Shown here in pieces: positions 45,701 to 54,515 of a stretch of 64,000 bases of DNA (position 1 is the stretch's first letter; each line of letters starts with the position of its first letter). The translations under genes and the position numbers were made by a program. Under the pieces are notes generated by a model. That model made no database searches. It saw only the letters and a list, made by a program, of their open reading frames with translations, and was not told the origin of the DNA. This DNA comes from an uncultured Anaerolineales bacterium (lineage in GTDB: Bacteria; Chloroflexota; Anaerolineae; Aggregatilineales; Aggregatilineaceae), in NCBI GenBank assembly GCA_937135955.1, contig CAKZOB010000004.1, positions 61,255 through 125,254 of the forward strand, written 5' to 3'.

Positions 45701-47828
45701 CCGCCTGCACGTCGCCGCGCAGGTGATGAATCTGCGCGCGCAGGTGCGCCGATTCGGGATCGCGCTCCTCGGCGATCGCCGCCATAGCCTGATCGTACTG
45801 CCCGGCCAGCAGATAAATCTCCGCCCGATCGTAGGGAGTGCTGTCCGCTGCCTGCGCGATTTCCGCCACCGCCGCTGTGTAATCGCCCCGCGCCCGTAAG
45901 ATGGCGGCACGTTCTGTGTGCGCCGCGGGCGAATCGTCGAGCACCTCCAGCGCGTCGTCCAGGCGTCCCAGGTGACGGTAGACGCGCGCCAAGCCGCGCC
46001 GGATGACGCTCAGCGAATCCTCCGCGCCAAGCTGATACACCAGTTCGGCGGCGCGCACTAAATGCTCGGCGGCCTCCGGAAAGTGCCCCATCAGGTCGAG
46101 CAGGCGCGCCTGAGCGACCAGCGTTTCGGCGACGGCGTGCGGGCTGTCGTGTTCCTGACGCAGGGTCAGCGCCCGCTTGAACGCTTCCTCAGCCGCGTGA
46201 TAGGCCCCGGCATCGGTTAGTTCGAGGCCGTAGTGCGTCAGGTTAGCTGCTTCGGCCCGCGGACCGCTCAGTTCGGGGGCGGTGTCGTCGCCCACCAGCG
46301 CGCCGGGCACATACTCGCGCAGATAGGGGTGCAGCGCCTCGGCCAGCGGCTCGCTGATATATATCGGGCCATAGGCATTGGCTGTGTGATAGGCGTGCAG
46401 CAAGCCCCCTTGAGCGCGGTAAAGCGCCAACGGATCGCCCGCGTGAGCGCGCGCGTACTGCAGCGCCCAGGCGCGCATCTTTTTGGCGAGTTTGCTCTGC
46501 GCCGGATGAGCGCGGTCGGCTGCCGCTGCCCGCGCATAAGCCACCGGATGCATCACGTACAGATCGGGGTCGCGGTGATCGCGCTGCACGAAGCCGTATT
46601 CGGCCAGCATGGTCACGCCGCGACGGGTGGCCAGTGAATTTGCCATTCCCGCCACCGAACACAACCCATCGAGCGGCGCGCCGGTCAACGGAAATGCGCC
46701 AAAGGCCGCGAACAGGCGCTGATAGTCGCGGGGTAGCGCTGCCAGCGACACATCCAGCGCGCGATTGAGGCTGGCGACGGCCAGCGCCTGCTCGTCGGGC
46801 GCTTCCGGAACCGGGGCGGGAGCCACCCTCATTTCTTCGGGTTCATCAGCGGGTTTGTCCTCGTCGTCCGCCACAACGGCGTCCGCTTCCGGAGGCGAGG
46901 GGTCGCCCGCGTCCGCAACTGCAATCAGGCTCTCCAGTTCATCCAGGCTCAAGCCGTCGCGGCGCAGCAACGCCCCAGCCAGCATCAGCGCGTACGGATG
47001 GTTGCCCAGTGCCCGCGTCAGCCGCAGGAGCTGCCCGCGTAGCCGCCGGATGTCTTCCAGGCCGGCGTGACGGGCCAGCGCATCAATCGCCGCGGCGTCG
47101 TCCAGTGCTTGCAACGTCACCACGCCTTCTATATCGGGCGTGACTTCCTCTACCCCCTCGGCCAGGCGTGGCGCGCTTTCGACCGACACCAGCACGTGCT
47201 CGGTCAACGCCAGCAATTGCCCCAGGCGCGGGTCGGCTTCCGCCAGGTTGTCCACGATCAGCAACGTGTGATCGTCCAGCACACCAGCCAGCGCCGCCCA
47301 GCGCAAAGCCGGATCGGGTTCGGTGAGCACATGCGGCAGGTTCAGCGCCAGCGCCAGCGTCTGATCCAGGCGGTCGGGATCGTCGAACCACCAGATACGG
47401 CGGAAGCGCTGCCGGGTGCGTTCGTGCACAGCCACTGTCGCCAGCAGCGCCGTCTTGCCAACGCCTGGCTCGCCGCGCACCTGCACCGGATGCCCCGAAA
47501 GCAGCGGGCGCAGCACCCGCGCCACCTCATTGGCGCGCCCTTCGAAGATGCGCGGACGCAGTGGAGGCTTCAGCCAGCCCCGGGCTGCCTCGACCACTGT
47601 GGCCGCCGGACGAGGGTACCAGCGCGGCGGCAAGGGGGGCAAAGCGGCTTCGGGACGTGGTTCTGGTTTTTCCAGCCGGAAAGGAGAGGAATCCGGCAAC
47701 GCCTGATCTTGCTCGACAGGAAACGCCAGCAGAGTCTCAGTGAGCGCCAGGAACTCGTCGGCACGAAAGCCCACCAGCACCGGCGCAAACTCAGGCAGGG
47801 TCGAAGAGCCAGTCTCTACCTTCTTCAT
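42753..47828 (-). CDS. Giant STAND NTPase with TPR array
   Basis: Cytoplasmic protein of 1,691 residues. After a 90-residue Pro-rich head there is a STAND/NB-ARC-type NTPase (about 95-330) with Walker A GEPGVGKTALLA and Walker B TLLIVDN, a winged-helix region (about 400-470, LPRDYQRLFAAFGAFPLTGAPL), then some twenty-five TPR units (about 560-1,640). Such proteins are ligand-gated switches that assemble when the repeat region is engaged; in bacteria they serve as regulators or in defence. No effector domain is recognised at either end. The ATG at 47828 drops an 82-residue extension without homology. It is followed without a gap by the ArsR fusion. Confidence 0.88.
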   Translation of the reverse strand: MKKVETGSSTLPEFAPVLVGFRADEFLALTETLLAFPVEQDQALPDSSPFRLEKPEPRPEAALPPLPPRWYPRPAATVVEAARGWLKPPLRPRIFEGRANEVARVLRPLLSGHPVQVRGEPGVGKTALLATVAVHERTRQRFRRIWWFDDPDRLDQTLALALNLPHVLTEPDPALRWAALAGVLDDHTLLIVDNLAEADPRLGQLLALTEHVLVSVESAPRLAEGVEEVTPDIEGVVTLQALDDAAAIDALARHAGLEDIRRLRGQLLRLTRALGNHPYALMLAGALLRRDGLSLDELESLIAVADAGDPSPPEADAVVADDEDKPADEPEEMRVAPAPVPEAPDEQALAVASLNRALDVSLAALPRDYQRLFAAFGAFPLTGAPLDGLCSVAGMANSLATRRGVTMLAEYGFVQRDHRDPDLYVMHPVAYARAAAADRAHPAQSKLAKKMRAWALQYARAHAGDPLALYRAQGGLLHAYHTANAYGPIYISEPLAEALHPYLREYVPGALVGDDTAPELSGPRAEAANLTHYGLELTDAGAYHAAEEAFKRALTLRQEHDSPHAVAETLVAQARLLDLMGHFPEAAEHLVRAAELVYQLGAEDSLSVIRRGLARVYRHLGRLDDALEVLDDSPAAHTERAAILRARGDYTAAVAEIAQAADSTPYDRAEIYLLAGQYDQAMAAIAEERDPESAHLRAQIHHLRGDVQAAIAGYQAALQDGEELSPRMRAKLLRGLGAALASAEKLEAARETLDEALTLYRAEPEPDPLQVGRTLRLLAAVYLASGQDERAINTAREALAVLKTTNAPADCADAYRSLGRALWRAGDHPGALEAFQGEAEQAQNDPDRQDQRIGRALHRLADAYRAVGQLDRAIANYRLALSHKHPLHSTDYLITQLALHRALLEAGRLPAALEVSQEMLDHLIRQPRPDLVQLGYVQALRARTQQAMERPIRARQSVSEWAHALASRADEAASDSRPAVRLLALGLAARSLLADGRPVLALEVAERAQAEAAAHFPDSPVAWAATRDLAETYLALDRPEEAILTAEPLLSETVRDAPGQAATHAFAHAITARAYWHIGEAQNALHHFQQALAHEPVAREQALLWEQMAAVQLEIGQAEAAVESLRAALPLLDRQEHVADAARILTTLAHTLGGLNRYAEAIGVYEEAINALREVPDVSSTHTADVLRSLGQTHEAQGQLSKAAQAYRRALNLLERADAPRQSRDILHLLARVTAAMGDQSAVQLYEQVRDLTREIGTGQELGQVLCELAGVHRDARRYPLALQYYQAALAQQPAPPFAQDRINTLRNLGRALALMGRYEEARAAWSEALELSADLPEQSPLEIGLTHHAIAEAYRSQGQYAEAEESFRRALEHLPERSVAAAAAWRSLGQTLLAAERPADALEPLRKAYEIERGQPQQANARIVQTLQLLADAHEHAGDLSAAILRYHEALVYMDRRLQPVAYADALRILGALYAEQGSYPEAIRSLEEALALEGEHVPRSDQRIGATLQAIADTYRAAGDLEKAAEYYQRVTLYANMARRASDELRRTLDELERRRATLQAAQQSLALLKRREDAGLKDLAFIYALIAYAHTQLNQAQESQKTMRTLLAELESRSDELSTEDEDDDVRALAWLLVAQQAEARQELSTAQFALGSALEAVRDRNLRWVIEQMTVALEGAVEGSEPAPDAP

Positions 47829-47836
47829 ACCCGCAA

Positions 47837-47865
47837 ATTGTAGTGAGCGGGATCGCGTTGCGCAA
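47837..47865 (-). promoter_or_regulatory. Candidate promoter of the STAND/TPR gene
   Basis: On the minus strand TTGCGC (47865-47860), 17 bp, TACAAT (47842-47837). The start codon at 47828 would be only a few bases from the predicted transcription start, so the message may have almost no leader. Confidence 0.5.
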
Positions 47866-47942
47866 ACCAAACGGGCGCATGCAAAGGGGTGCATTTCACG
47901 AAAGCTCACGGTCGGCTGCCTTCTCAGCCGACCTGATTCGAG

Positions 47943-48033
47943 GGGTGCGCGCAAAAGATGACAGGCCGTGTGCTGGGCTGTGGTTGACCTCGCCCCTAGC
48001 CTCGCGCCAGCGCCGAGCGGGGGTGAGGTCAAC
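47943..48033. repeat. Inverted-repeat family member, copy E (partial)
   Basis: GGGTGCGCGCAAAAGATGAC (from 47943) matches the terminal motif of copies A and B. The interior differs: GTTGACCTC (47983-47991) pairs with GAGGTCAAC (48025-48033). A second motif like the other end (ATGCAAAGGTTGTCC, near 48068) follows but in the same orientation. It lies in the 285-bp gap between the lipoprotein and STAND/TPR genes. Confidence 0.5.
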
Positions 48034-48113
48034 GCCTGCACTCGCGAACTTAAACTGAAACGCACTCCATGCAAAGGTTGTCCACGAAGCAGTCGCTCCA
48101 GTGCCCGCTGCCG

Positions 48114-48923
48114 TCAGTTGACCAGATATCCTTCAGCGAAAGCATCGAACGCGACAGTATTCGGCCCCTGCGGAATGACCTTCAGCGTCAGTGCCAGCGA
48201 CTCACCGGGGGCCAGGCGACGGTTAGGGTCGAGGTAAACGCGGCGGAAGCCGGTCACGCGCCGTTCTTCGTCGAAGAGGGTCATCGTCACGGCGATGCCC
48301 TGCACCGCCTGCGCGCCCTTGTTGGCGATGGACAGCGAGACCTGATACTGATCGATCACGAACGCGCCGGAGACCTCTTGCATGGCCAGCGAGGCGAAGC
48401 GCCGCTCGACATCGGTGGCGACCTCGCCGGTCTTGACGAAGGAGCGCGCCCCGGCATAGCCGGGCGGCGTGCGCTCGAACAGCACGCGGTAGGGACCAGC
48501 TTCGCCACCGGGGAGCAGCGCGCGGGCGAGTGTCGTTTCACCGATGGCCAGCAGCGCCCCGTCGCGGGCGAGCAGTTCCACCGCCACAGTGACCCCTTCG
48601 ATGGCCTGCTCCATGGGATTGTGCACCTGCCCCAGGCACATCAAGCTGCCCACGGCGGTTTCGTAGCAGGTGGGGCTGCTCACCCTCAAAAGGGCCGCCG
48701 GCGAAGCCACCAGACTGGCGCTGTCGGTGCTCAAGAGAGGCGTAGCCGTATACACCGGCCACAGCGTGGGAGTGAGCGAAGGGGGGAGGCGCGTGTAGCC
48801 CAGCAGCGGCGACGCCGGTTGCGGTGTGGACGATGAGGTCCCTTCGGACGACCATACCTGACTACAGCCTGCAACCAGGACCCCGACCCAGATCCACAAC
48901 CACCGCCAGGCGAGCCGTTCCAT
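48114..48923 (-). CDS. Lipoprotein with FxLYD-like beta domains
   Basis: Exported lipoprotein of 269 residues. The lipobox LVAGC places the Cys at residue 20; a Ser/Thr/Pro-rich linker follows (about 21-75). Two beta-sandwich-like units (about 80-170 and 175-265) have the pattern of FxLYD/DUF3426 proteins (CLGQVHNPMEQAIEGVTVAVEL and SIANKGAQAVQGIAVTMTLFD, shortened). Function unknown; probably an extracytoplasmic structural or stress protein. A TATAAT at 48981-48976 could be its -10 box. Confidence 0.72.
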   Translation of the reverse strand: MERLAWRWLWIWVGVLVAGCSQVWSSEGTSSSTPQPASPLLGYTRLPPSLTPTLWPVYTATPLLSTDSASLVASPAALLRVSSPTCYETAVGSLMCLGQVHNPMEQAIEGVTVAVELLARDGALLAIGETTLARALLPGGEAGPYRVLFERTPPGYAGARSFVKTGEVATDVERRFASLAMQEVSGAFVIDQYQVSLSIANKGAQAVQGIAVTMTLFDEERRVTGFRRVYLDPNRRLAPGESLALTLKVIPQGPNTVAFDAFAEGYLVN

Positions 48924-49131
48924 GGGAGGCGCTAATATCCCTCAATATCCAAAAGGAGGCAGCACAGTATCCCACATTATAGCCGAAGACTGCCCGCCGG
49001 ACAGCGGCAAAATGCCCGACTCGCCCCATTTTGTCGAAACAATAACAAAAGTAAACGTTGAGACAGCGTGAATGCGCAGCGTGCCACCGGCAAGCCCTGC
49101 TCAGCCAGGCGCAGGCCCGCCAGCGGGCCGC

Positions 49132-49452
49132 TCAGCGATAGTCCTCGCGGCGCGGATAGAACACATCCACGACGCGGCAGGGGGTCAGCGCCTGCCCGCT
49201 ATGGGCCACACCACCCGGAATGATGGCCACGCTGCCCCCCTCTAACACCCGCGTTTTGCCACCCACGGTCAGGGCGAGCTGCCCGTCCAGCACCCAGGTG
49301 ATCTGCTCGTGCGGGTGCGCGTGTTCCGGCAACGTTGCTCCTGCCTCGATATGCCAGTGCGCCAGGGTGACGTTGTCGCCGTGCACGAACTGCCCGTGAA
49401 AGCCGGGGATCACTTCGCGCACAGGTTGTTCGGCGATGCTCGTGAAAGTCAT
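49132..49452 (-). CDS. Small cupin-domain protein
   Basis: Single-cupin protein of 106 residues. Motif 1 (HWHIEAGATLPEHAHPHEQ) gives the His/His/Glu metal ligands and motif 2 (IPGGVAHSG) the second His. Such proteins range from sugar isomerases to dioxygenases, so no substrate is assigned. A perfect GGCCCGC/GCGGGCC hairpin (49114-49129) sits right after the stop. Confidence 0.85.
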   Translation of the reverse strand: MTFTSIAEQPVREVIPGFHGQFVHGDNVTLAHWHIEAGATLPEHAHPHEQITWVLDGQLALTVGGKTRVLEGGSVAIIPGGVAHSGQALTPCRVVDVFYPRREDYR

Positions 49453-49499
49453 GTGCCACCTCCTGGGGAGGGATATGCCGCGCTCATGCCATCATAACA

Positions 49500-49536
49500 C
49501 AAACAAAGGGGGCGGTGCATCGTGCGCACCGCCCCC
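49500..49536 (-). terminator. Terminator of the SIMPL gene
   Basis: Read on the minus strand, GGGGGCGGTGC (49536-49526) pairs with GCACCGCCCCC (49518-49508), followed by TTTGTTTG. It lies 20 bp after the SIMPL stop. Confidence 0.88.
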
Positions 49537-49556
49537 TCGCCCGGTCAGGGATGGTC

Positions 49557-50318
49557 TTAACTGGCAGGCACCAGGGCGAAAGTGATCGTCACCTGCATAT
49601 CCACGCGCAGCGTGCCTTCGCTGATCGGCGCTGCCTCAACGCGGGCCATGCCGCCGCCACCGCCCAACCCTATCACCGGCCCGGCGTACCCGCTGCCCTC
49701 GGTGATGGTCAGCGGCTCGCCTACGGCCAGGCCGAACGCTTTGGCGAGCAGCTCGGCGCGGGTCTGAGCATCGGTCACCGCCAGGTCGCGGGCCTCAGCT
49801 TCCAGGGCAGCGCGGTCGGCGATGTCGAACTGAATGTAGTTGACCATGTTCGCGCCCGCCTCCACCGCCGTCGCCAGCAATTCACCTACCTTGGCCGTCT
49901 CGCGCACGGTGACCGTCACGCTCACCGAAACCCGATAGAGCGGTTCGGCCTGCTCTCCGCCAAACGGGACCGCCCCGTAGTCCTGATAGATCGAGAACTG
50001 ATCGGTACGGATATCTTCCGGAGCGATGCCCGCAGCCTGCAGCGCATCCATGACGGCGTTCATACGGGCAGTAGATTCATCCATGGCGGCCTTGACATCG
50101 GCATTGGCAACGCTGACCCCCAGCCCCACCATCACGACGTCGGGCGCGCCGTAGGCCGAGCCGTAGCCGGTTACCGTAATGGTGCGCGCCGGTTGGTTGG
50201 CCTGCTGAGGGGGTGCGGCTTTCACTTCCTGCGCTGGCAAACCCAGCGCTCCTACTGCAACCAGAGCCAGCATCATCACAGCGACTGTGCCGATCAGAAC
50301 TTTCTTAGACAACATCAT
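49557..50318 (-). CDS. SIMPL (DUF541) family protein
   Basis: Exported protein of 253 residues with signal helix (about 4-28). The mature part is the SIMPL domain (ITVTGYGSAYGAPDVVMVGLGV, and repeats of alternating strands with a C-terminal FALVPAS). The family includes oxidative-stress and outer-surface proteins of unclear biochemistry. AAGGAGAGG lies before tandem ATGs at 50318 and 50315. It has its own terminator, so it is probably monocistronic. Confidence 0.9.
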   Translation of the reverse strand: MMLSKKVLIGTVAVMMLALVAVGALGLPAQEVKAAPPQQANQPARTITVTGYGSAYGAPDVVMVGLGVSVANADVKAAMDESTARMNAVMDALQAAGIAPEDIRTDQFSIYQDYGAVPFGGEQAEPLYRVSVSVTVTVRETAKVGELLATAVEAGANMVNYIQFDIADRAALEAEARDLAVTDAQTRAELLAKAFGLAVGEPLTITEGSGYAGPVIGLGGGGGMARVEAAPISEGTLRVDMQVTITFALVPAS

Positions 50319-50570
50319 CACCTCTCCTTGCGCATTGTGCGCCGTTACGATGTAAACAGGCTAGCAGGAACTGGCACCCTGGCGCTCTATGGCTGCACTA
50401 CGGCTGCACTATGCCCGCGCTGCGCCAGCCTGCTGGTATCTAGACGTTGCGGCGTGGAAAAAGGTTCCACATCTGGCTGTATCTGGGATAGACTGGTCTT
50501 GTTCCGCCCATGATATGGCGGCCTGGCTGGGCCGACTATAGGGCGGATGACAGAGAGAGGCGAATTCTCC

Positions 50571-51263
50571 ATGGCCTTCTACGGCCTGATCACTCTGAGC
50601 ATTGGGGCGGGGCTGTTCCTGGTGGCGCTCGGCCTGATCACCTGGCTACACCGGCGCTACTGCGTGCCCTATGCCCTGCTGACGGTGGGCATGATCACCT
50701 ACCTGGGAGCGCTGCTAGCCCAACTGCTCGCGGTGCGGGTGCTCGACCAAGCGCTGCTGGGCATTCTGCCAATCGGTGCCCTGGTCTTGGGCATCGCAGC
50801 CGGTTTCAGCGAGGAGACAGCGCGCGCCCTGGGCTATCAGTGGCTGGCCCGTAGTGCGGTGAGCCGTCCGCAGGCGCTGATGATCGGGGCGGGGCATGGC
50901 CTGGTGCCCGTGCTCTACACCGCGTTGATCGCCCTCAACGTCGGCCTATCGGTGCTGGCCGAAGCGGAGCCGGGGCAAACCCTGGCGCTGACCGACGTGA
51001 GTCGCAGCCTGGCCGAAGCGCTCAACAGCCTGTTGCCGGTGCTGATGCACATGGCCCTAAGCTGGCTGGTGTTGCAGGCTTTTCTACGCGGTCAGGCCGG
51101 CTGGATATTTGGCGCCATTTTTCTTCGCGCCGTGGTAGAGATCACCGCCGCTCTGCTCGGCCCGCCGACGGCGTGGGGGGTAGTGATCTGGCGCGGGGCG
51201 GTGGCGCTGGCGAGTCTGCCGCTGATCCGCTATCTCGCCGTCGGTGACCGAACCAAGCAGTAG
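50571..51263 (+). CDS. YhfC-family membrane protein, putative intramembrane protease
   Basis: Integral membrane protein of 230 residues with about seven helices, matching the YhfC (DUF2324) family. It has GFSEETARALGYQWL and GAGHGLVPV, placing Glu-Glu, Arg and His in membrane-near positions as in the glutamic CPBP/Rce1-type proteases. Protease activity is inferred from that resemblance only. The ATG at 50571 is preferred; one at 50547 would add eight residues. Confidence 0.78.
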   Translation: MAFYGLITLSIGAGLFLVALGLITWLHRRYCVPYALLTVGMITYLGALLAQLLAVRVLDQALLGILPIGALVLGIAAGFSEETARALGYQWLARSAVSRPQALMIGAGHGLVPVLYTALIALNVGLSVLAEAEPGQTLALTDVSRSLAEALNSLLPVLMHMALSWLVLQAFLRGQAGWIFGAIFLRAVVEITAALLGPPTAWGVVIWRGAVALASLPLIRYLAVGDRTKQ

Positions 51264-51370
51264 TCTTCAACGCTAATTGAAGCTGGTCCGCCTTCCCTCT
51301 GGGATTCGGATGGCCGGGCAGGCTGGCCTCGGTCAGCACAGTGTTAAGCAGCATCGCGTAGATTCTGCCG

Positions 51371-51376
51371 TATAAT
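51371..51376 (+). promoter_or_regulatory. -10 box ahead of the PAS/GAF kinase
   Basis: A perfect TATAAT 94 bp before the kinase ATG. No clear -35 lies at 16-18 bp; TTAAGC is 21 bp away. Confidence 0.4.
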
Positions 51377-51469
51377 GAAAGAGCAGGGCAGCACCCTCGC
51401 ATCGGCAGAAAAAAGCTCTTCATCCGTGTGGGGCGGGTGGGGCGCACGTGTTCAATCCAGGAGTGCTAT

Positions 51470-54400
51470 ATGCCAGCACAGTTGCGCCTGCTGGTGGTAA
51501 CCGGCGACGCGGACAAGGCCCAGGCCCTGGTGGCAGGACTGCGCTCGCCCGATGTCGAGCCGGTGTGGACATGGGTGACGAGCGAGCAACAATTGCGCCA
51601 GGGGCTGGAGGCCGGTACCGACGTCGTCCTGGCCGACGAGGAATACCTCCCATTTGGCACATTAGATGTGCTCAAAGTGCTGCTCGAACACAGCCCTCAT
51701 ATTCCCCTGATCATGGTCGCCCTGGGGCCTAGCGCTGAGCGCGTGGCCGAGGTGATGGAGCAAGGCACCGCAGGAGTGGTGCTGAAAGATCACCTGGGGA
51801 GTCTCGGCCAGGCAATCAGCGATGCCCGCGACGAGTATCAGCGGCGCACTGTGCTGGTAGACCTCACTCGCAACGAATTGCAGCGCCTGAGTCGCGCGTA
51901 TCAGACGCTGAGCGCGTGCAATCAGGCTTTGCTGCGGGCAACCGATGAAGCCACTTTGTTACAGGAGATATGCGACATCCTGGTTACGGTGGGCGGCTAT
52001 CGGCTGGCCTGGGTGGGCATGGCCGAACACGATCGGGCGCGCACGGTGCGACCGCTGGCCTGGGCGGGGCACGAGGACGGCTATCTGAGCGCCATCCGCG
52101 TGACCTGGGCTGAGGGCGACCCGCTGGCAGAAGGCCCGATAGGTCGCGCCATCCGCACGCGCAAGCCGCAGATCGTCCATTTCATCGAGCGCGACCCGGC
52201 ATTTGCCCCCTGGCGCGAAGAAGCGCTGAAGCGCGGTTACCTGTCGGTGATAGCGCTGCCGTTGATCGTCAGGGAAGAGGTGTGGAGCACGTTGGCTGTC
52301 TATGCCAATTATGCCCAGGCGTTCGATCCGCGCGAAATCGAGCTGCTCAAAGAGCTGGCAGACGATTTAACCTTTGGGTTAGAAGGCCTGCGTCTTCGCC
52401 AGGAACATGCAGAGATGGAAGCGGCCCTGCGCGAGAGCGAAGAGATGTACCGCCTGCTGGCCGAAACAGCCCGCGACATCATCCTGGTGCACGACTTGCA
52501 GGGGCAGGTGCGCTACGTCAACGCGGCAGGGCTAGAATTCGCCGGCTATCGGATGAGCGAGGTGCGCGGGCGCAATATCCTGGAATTCCTGGCTCCGGAG
52601 TATCACGCTGTAGCCGAGCGTAACCTGCGCGAACGCCAGGCAGGCAATACAGAACGCTTTCTATACGAAGTGGAGATGTTGAATAAGGCGGGCGAGCGAA
52701 TAACGATGGAGGTATCGTCATCGCCCATCCTTCACGAAGGGCAACCCCTGGCGGTGTTGATCGTGGCACGCGATATTTCCGCCCGACGACGTGCCGAAGA
52801 AGTATTGCGCAGGCAGCGCGCGCTGGCCGAAGCCATTGCCAGCGCGGCAGCGGTGCTCAATAGCTCGTTGGACCTGCAGAGTGTCTTGCAGGGTATTCTG
52901 ATCAGCGTGGGCCAGGTGGTGCCACACGACAGCGCCAATATCATGCTGCTCGATGAACGCAAGGAGTTCGTTCAGTTCGCTGCACATCGAGGATACCGCG
53001 AGCGCGGTCTGGGCGAATGGCTGGAAAAGCAGCGCTGGCCAGCGAGGCAAATCGCCAATCTGCGCCAGATGATGGAAACCCTGCAGCCCATGATCATCCC
53101 CGATACCCGTGCCTATGAGGGGTGGGTTGACATACCGGAGACGCGCCGCGTGCGTTCCTTCGCCAGTGCGCCCATTCAGGCGGAGGGCGAGGTCATTGGC
53201 TTCTTGAACCTGGACAGCGAGACGCCCAACTTCTACACCGAAGAATATGCCGAGCCGTTGATGGTCTTCGCCAACCAGGCGGCGATTGCGCTGCGCAATG
53301 CCCAGCTCTATGCCAGCGAGAAAGAGCGTAGCGCCGAACTCGAACGGCGCGTGGCCGAACGCACACAGGAACTGCAACAAAGCCAGGCCTTCTACCAGGC
53401 TATCGTGCAGGATCAGTCCGAATTGATCTGCCGTTACACCGCGCACGGCACGTTGATTTTCGTTAACCGTGCCTACGCTGAGTTCTTCGGGCAACCCGCT
53501 GAAGCGCTGGTAGGGCAGCGTTTTCTGGCGACGCTGGATGCCGAACAGTGGGAGGCGCTGACGGCGCAACTGGCAGCGCTCGGCCCGCAGCAGCCCGTAG
53601 TGGAGATCGAGCTACAGCTTACAGATGTCAACGGTGTACCGCGCTGGATTCAATGGATCAACCGTCTGGTGCTGGACGCCGAGAATCGTCCCGTCGGCTT
53701 CCAGGCGGTTGGGCGCGACATCACCGCGCGTCATCAGTTCGAGGAATCGCTGCAGAAGGCGCTCGACCACGCTGTGGAACTGAACAAACTGAAGTCGCGC
53801 TTTGTCTCGATGGTCTCGCACGAGTTCCGCAACCCGTTGGCGGTCATGCAGACCAGTGTGCAGATGTTGCAGCGCTACAGCGATCGCCTGAGCGAGGCCG
53901 ACAAACGCCGTCAACTTGATACACTACAGATGTACATTCACCGCATGACCGATCTGCTGGAAGAAGTCTTGACCATCAGCCGCGCTGAAGCGGGCAAGCT
54001 GGCCTTCAACCCAGAGCCGGTGGACGTGGCCGCGCTGTGCCGCTCCATCGTGGATGAGATGCGCACCATTGCGCCGCCCTCGCTGACTTTTACTGTAGAA
54101 GTCGAGGGCGATTGCCGGGCAGTAGCTGATCCGCGCCTGATGACGCTGGCGGTGACCAACCTGGTGTCCAACGCGGTCAAGTACTCCAAACCGCAGGGGA
54201 AAGTGCGCGTCGGCGTGCACCGCCAAGAGAACGCCGTCACTGTGCTGGTGGAAGACGAGGGAATCGGCATTCCACAGCGCGAACAGCAGCATATTTTTGA
54301 GGGCTTCTTCCGCGCCAGCAATGTGGGCACGTTGCCAGGCACGGGGCTGGGGTTGGTCATTGCGCGGCATTGCGTCATGCGACATGGGGGCACACTCAGC

Positions 54401-54496
54401 TTCCAGAGCCAGGAGGACGTCGGGACGACCTTCACCCTGACCGTGCCGCTCCAGCCCTCCAGCAACGGCAACGGCAAGAACTCCGCTGATCGCTAG
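51470..54496 (+). CDS. PAS/GAF sensor histidine kinase with N-terminal receiver-like domain
   Basis: Soluble histidine kinase of 1,008 residues. Order: receiver-like domain (about 1-125; Asp in VVLADEEY and Lys in VLKDH kept, but the acidic pair is TGDAD), GAF (about 150-310), PAS (about 335-450), GAF (about 460-620), a coiled coil (ELERRVAERTQELQQS), PAS (about 640-760), HisKA with SHEFRNP near residue 784, and HATPase with DEGIGIP and GTGLGLVI. Phosphorylation of the N-terminal domain could gate the kinase. CAGGAG precedes the ATG. No partner regulator is adjacent. Confidence 0.93.
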   Translation: MPAQLRLLVVTGDADKAQALVAGLRSPDVEPVWTWVTSEQQLRQGLEAGTDVVLADEEYLPFGTLDVLKVLLEHSPHIPLIMVALGPSAERVAEVMEQGTAGVVLKDHLGSLGQAISDARDEYQRRTVLVDLTRNELQRLSRAYQTLSACNQALLRATDEATLLQEICDILVTVGGYRLAWVGMAEHDRARTVRPLAWAGHEDGYLSAIRVTWAEGDPLAEGPIGRAIRTRKPQIVHFIERDPAFAPWREEALKRGYLSVIALPLIVREEVWSTLAVYANYAQAFDPREIELLKELADDLTFGLEGLRLRQEHAEMEAALRESEEMYRLLAETARDIILVHDLQGQVRYVNAAGLEFAGYRMSEVRGRNILEFLAPEYHAVAERNLRERQAGNTERFLYEVEMLNKAGERITMEVSSSPILHEGQPLAVLIVARDISARRRAEEVLRRQRALAEAIASAAAVLNSSLDLQSVLQGILISVGQVVPHDSANIMLLDERKEFVQFAAHRGYRERGLGEWLEKQRWPARQIANLRQMMETLQPMIIPDTRAYEGWVDIPETRRVRSFASAPIQAEGEVIGFLNLDSETPNFYTEEYAEPLMVFANQAAIALRNAQLYASEKERSAELERRVAERTQELQQSQAFYQAIVQDQSELICRYTAHGTLIFVNRAYAEFFGQPAEALVGQRFLATLDAEQWEALTAQLAALGPQQPVVEIELQLTDVNGVPRWIQWINRLVLDAENRPVGFQAVGRDITARHQFEESLQKALDHAVELNKLKSRFVSMVSHEFRNPLAVMQTSVQMLQRYSDRLSEADKRRQLDTLQMYIHRMTDLLEEVLTISRAEAGKLAFNPEPVDVAALCRSIVDEMRTIAPPSLTFTVEVEGDCRAVADPRLMTLAVTNLVSNAVKYSKPQGKVRVGVHRQENAVTVLVEDEGIGIPQREQQHIFEGFFRASNVGTLPGTGLGLVIARHCVMRHGGTLSFQSQEDVGTTFTLTVPLQPSSNGNGKNSADR

Positions 54497-54515
54497 CCGC
54501 GCCCTGGCAGATGCC

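Noticed and set aside
42753..47828. Possible repeat region because of many similar segments
   Set aside because: These are TPR codons within a single gene, not DNA repeats with clean boundaries.
50388..50408. Short tandem GGCTGCACTA repeat
   Set aside because: Two copies only, in an intergenic gap, with no link to a promoter or structure; probably chance or slippage.
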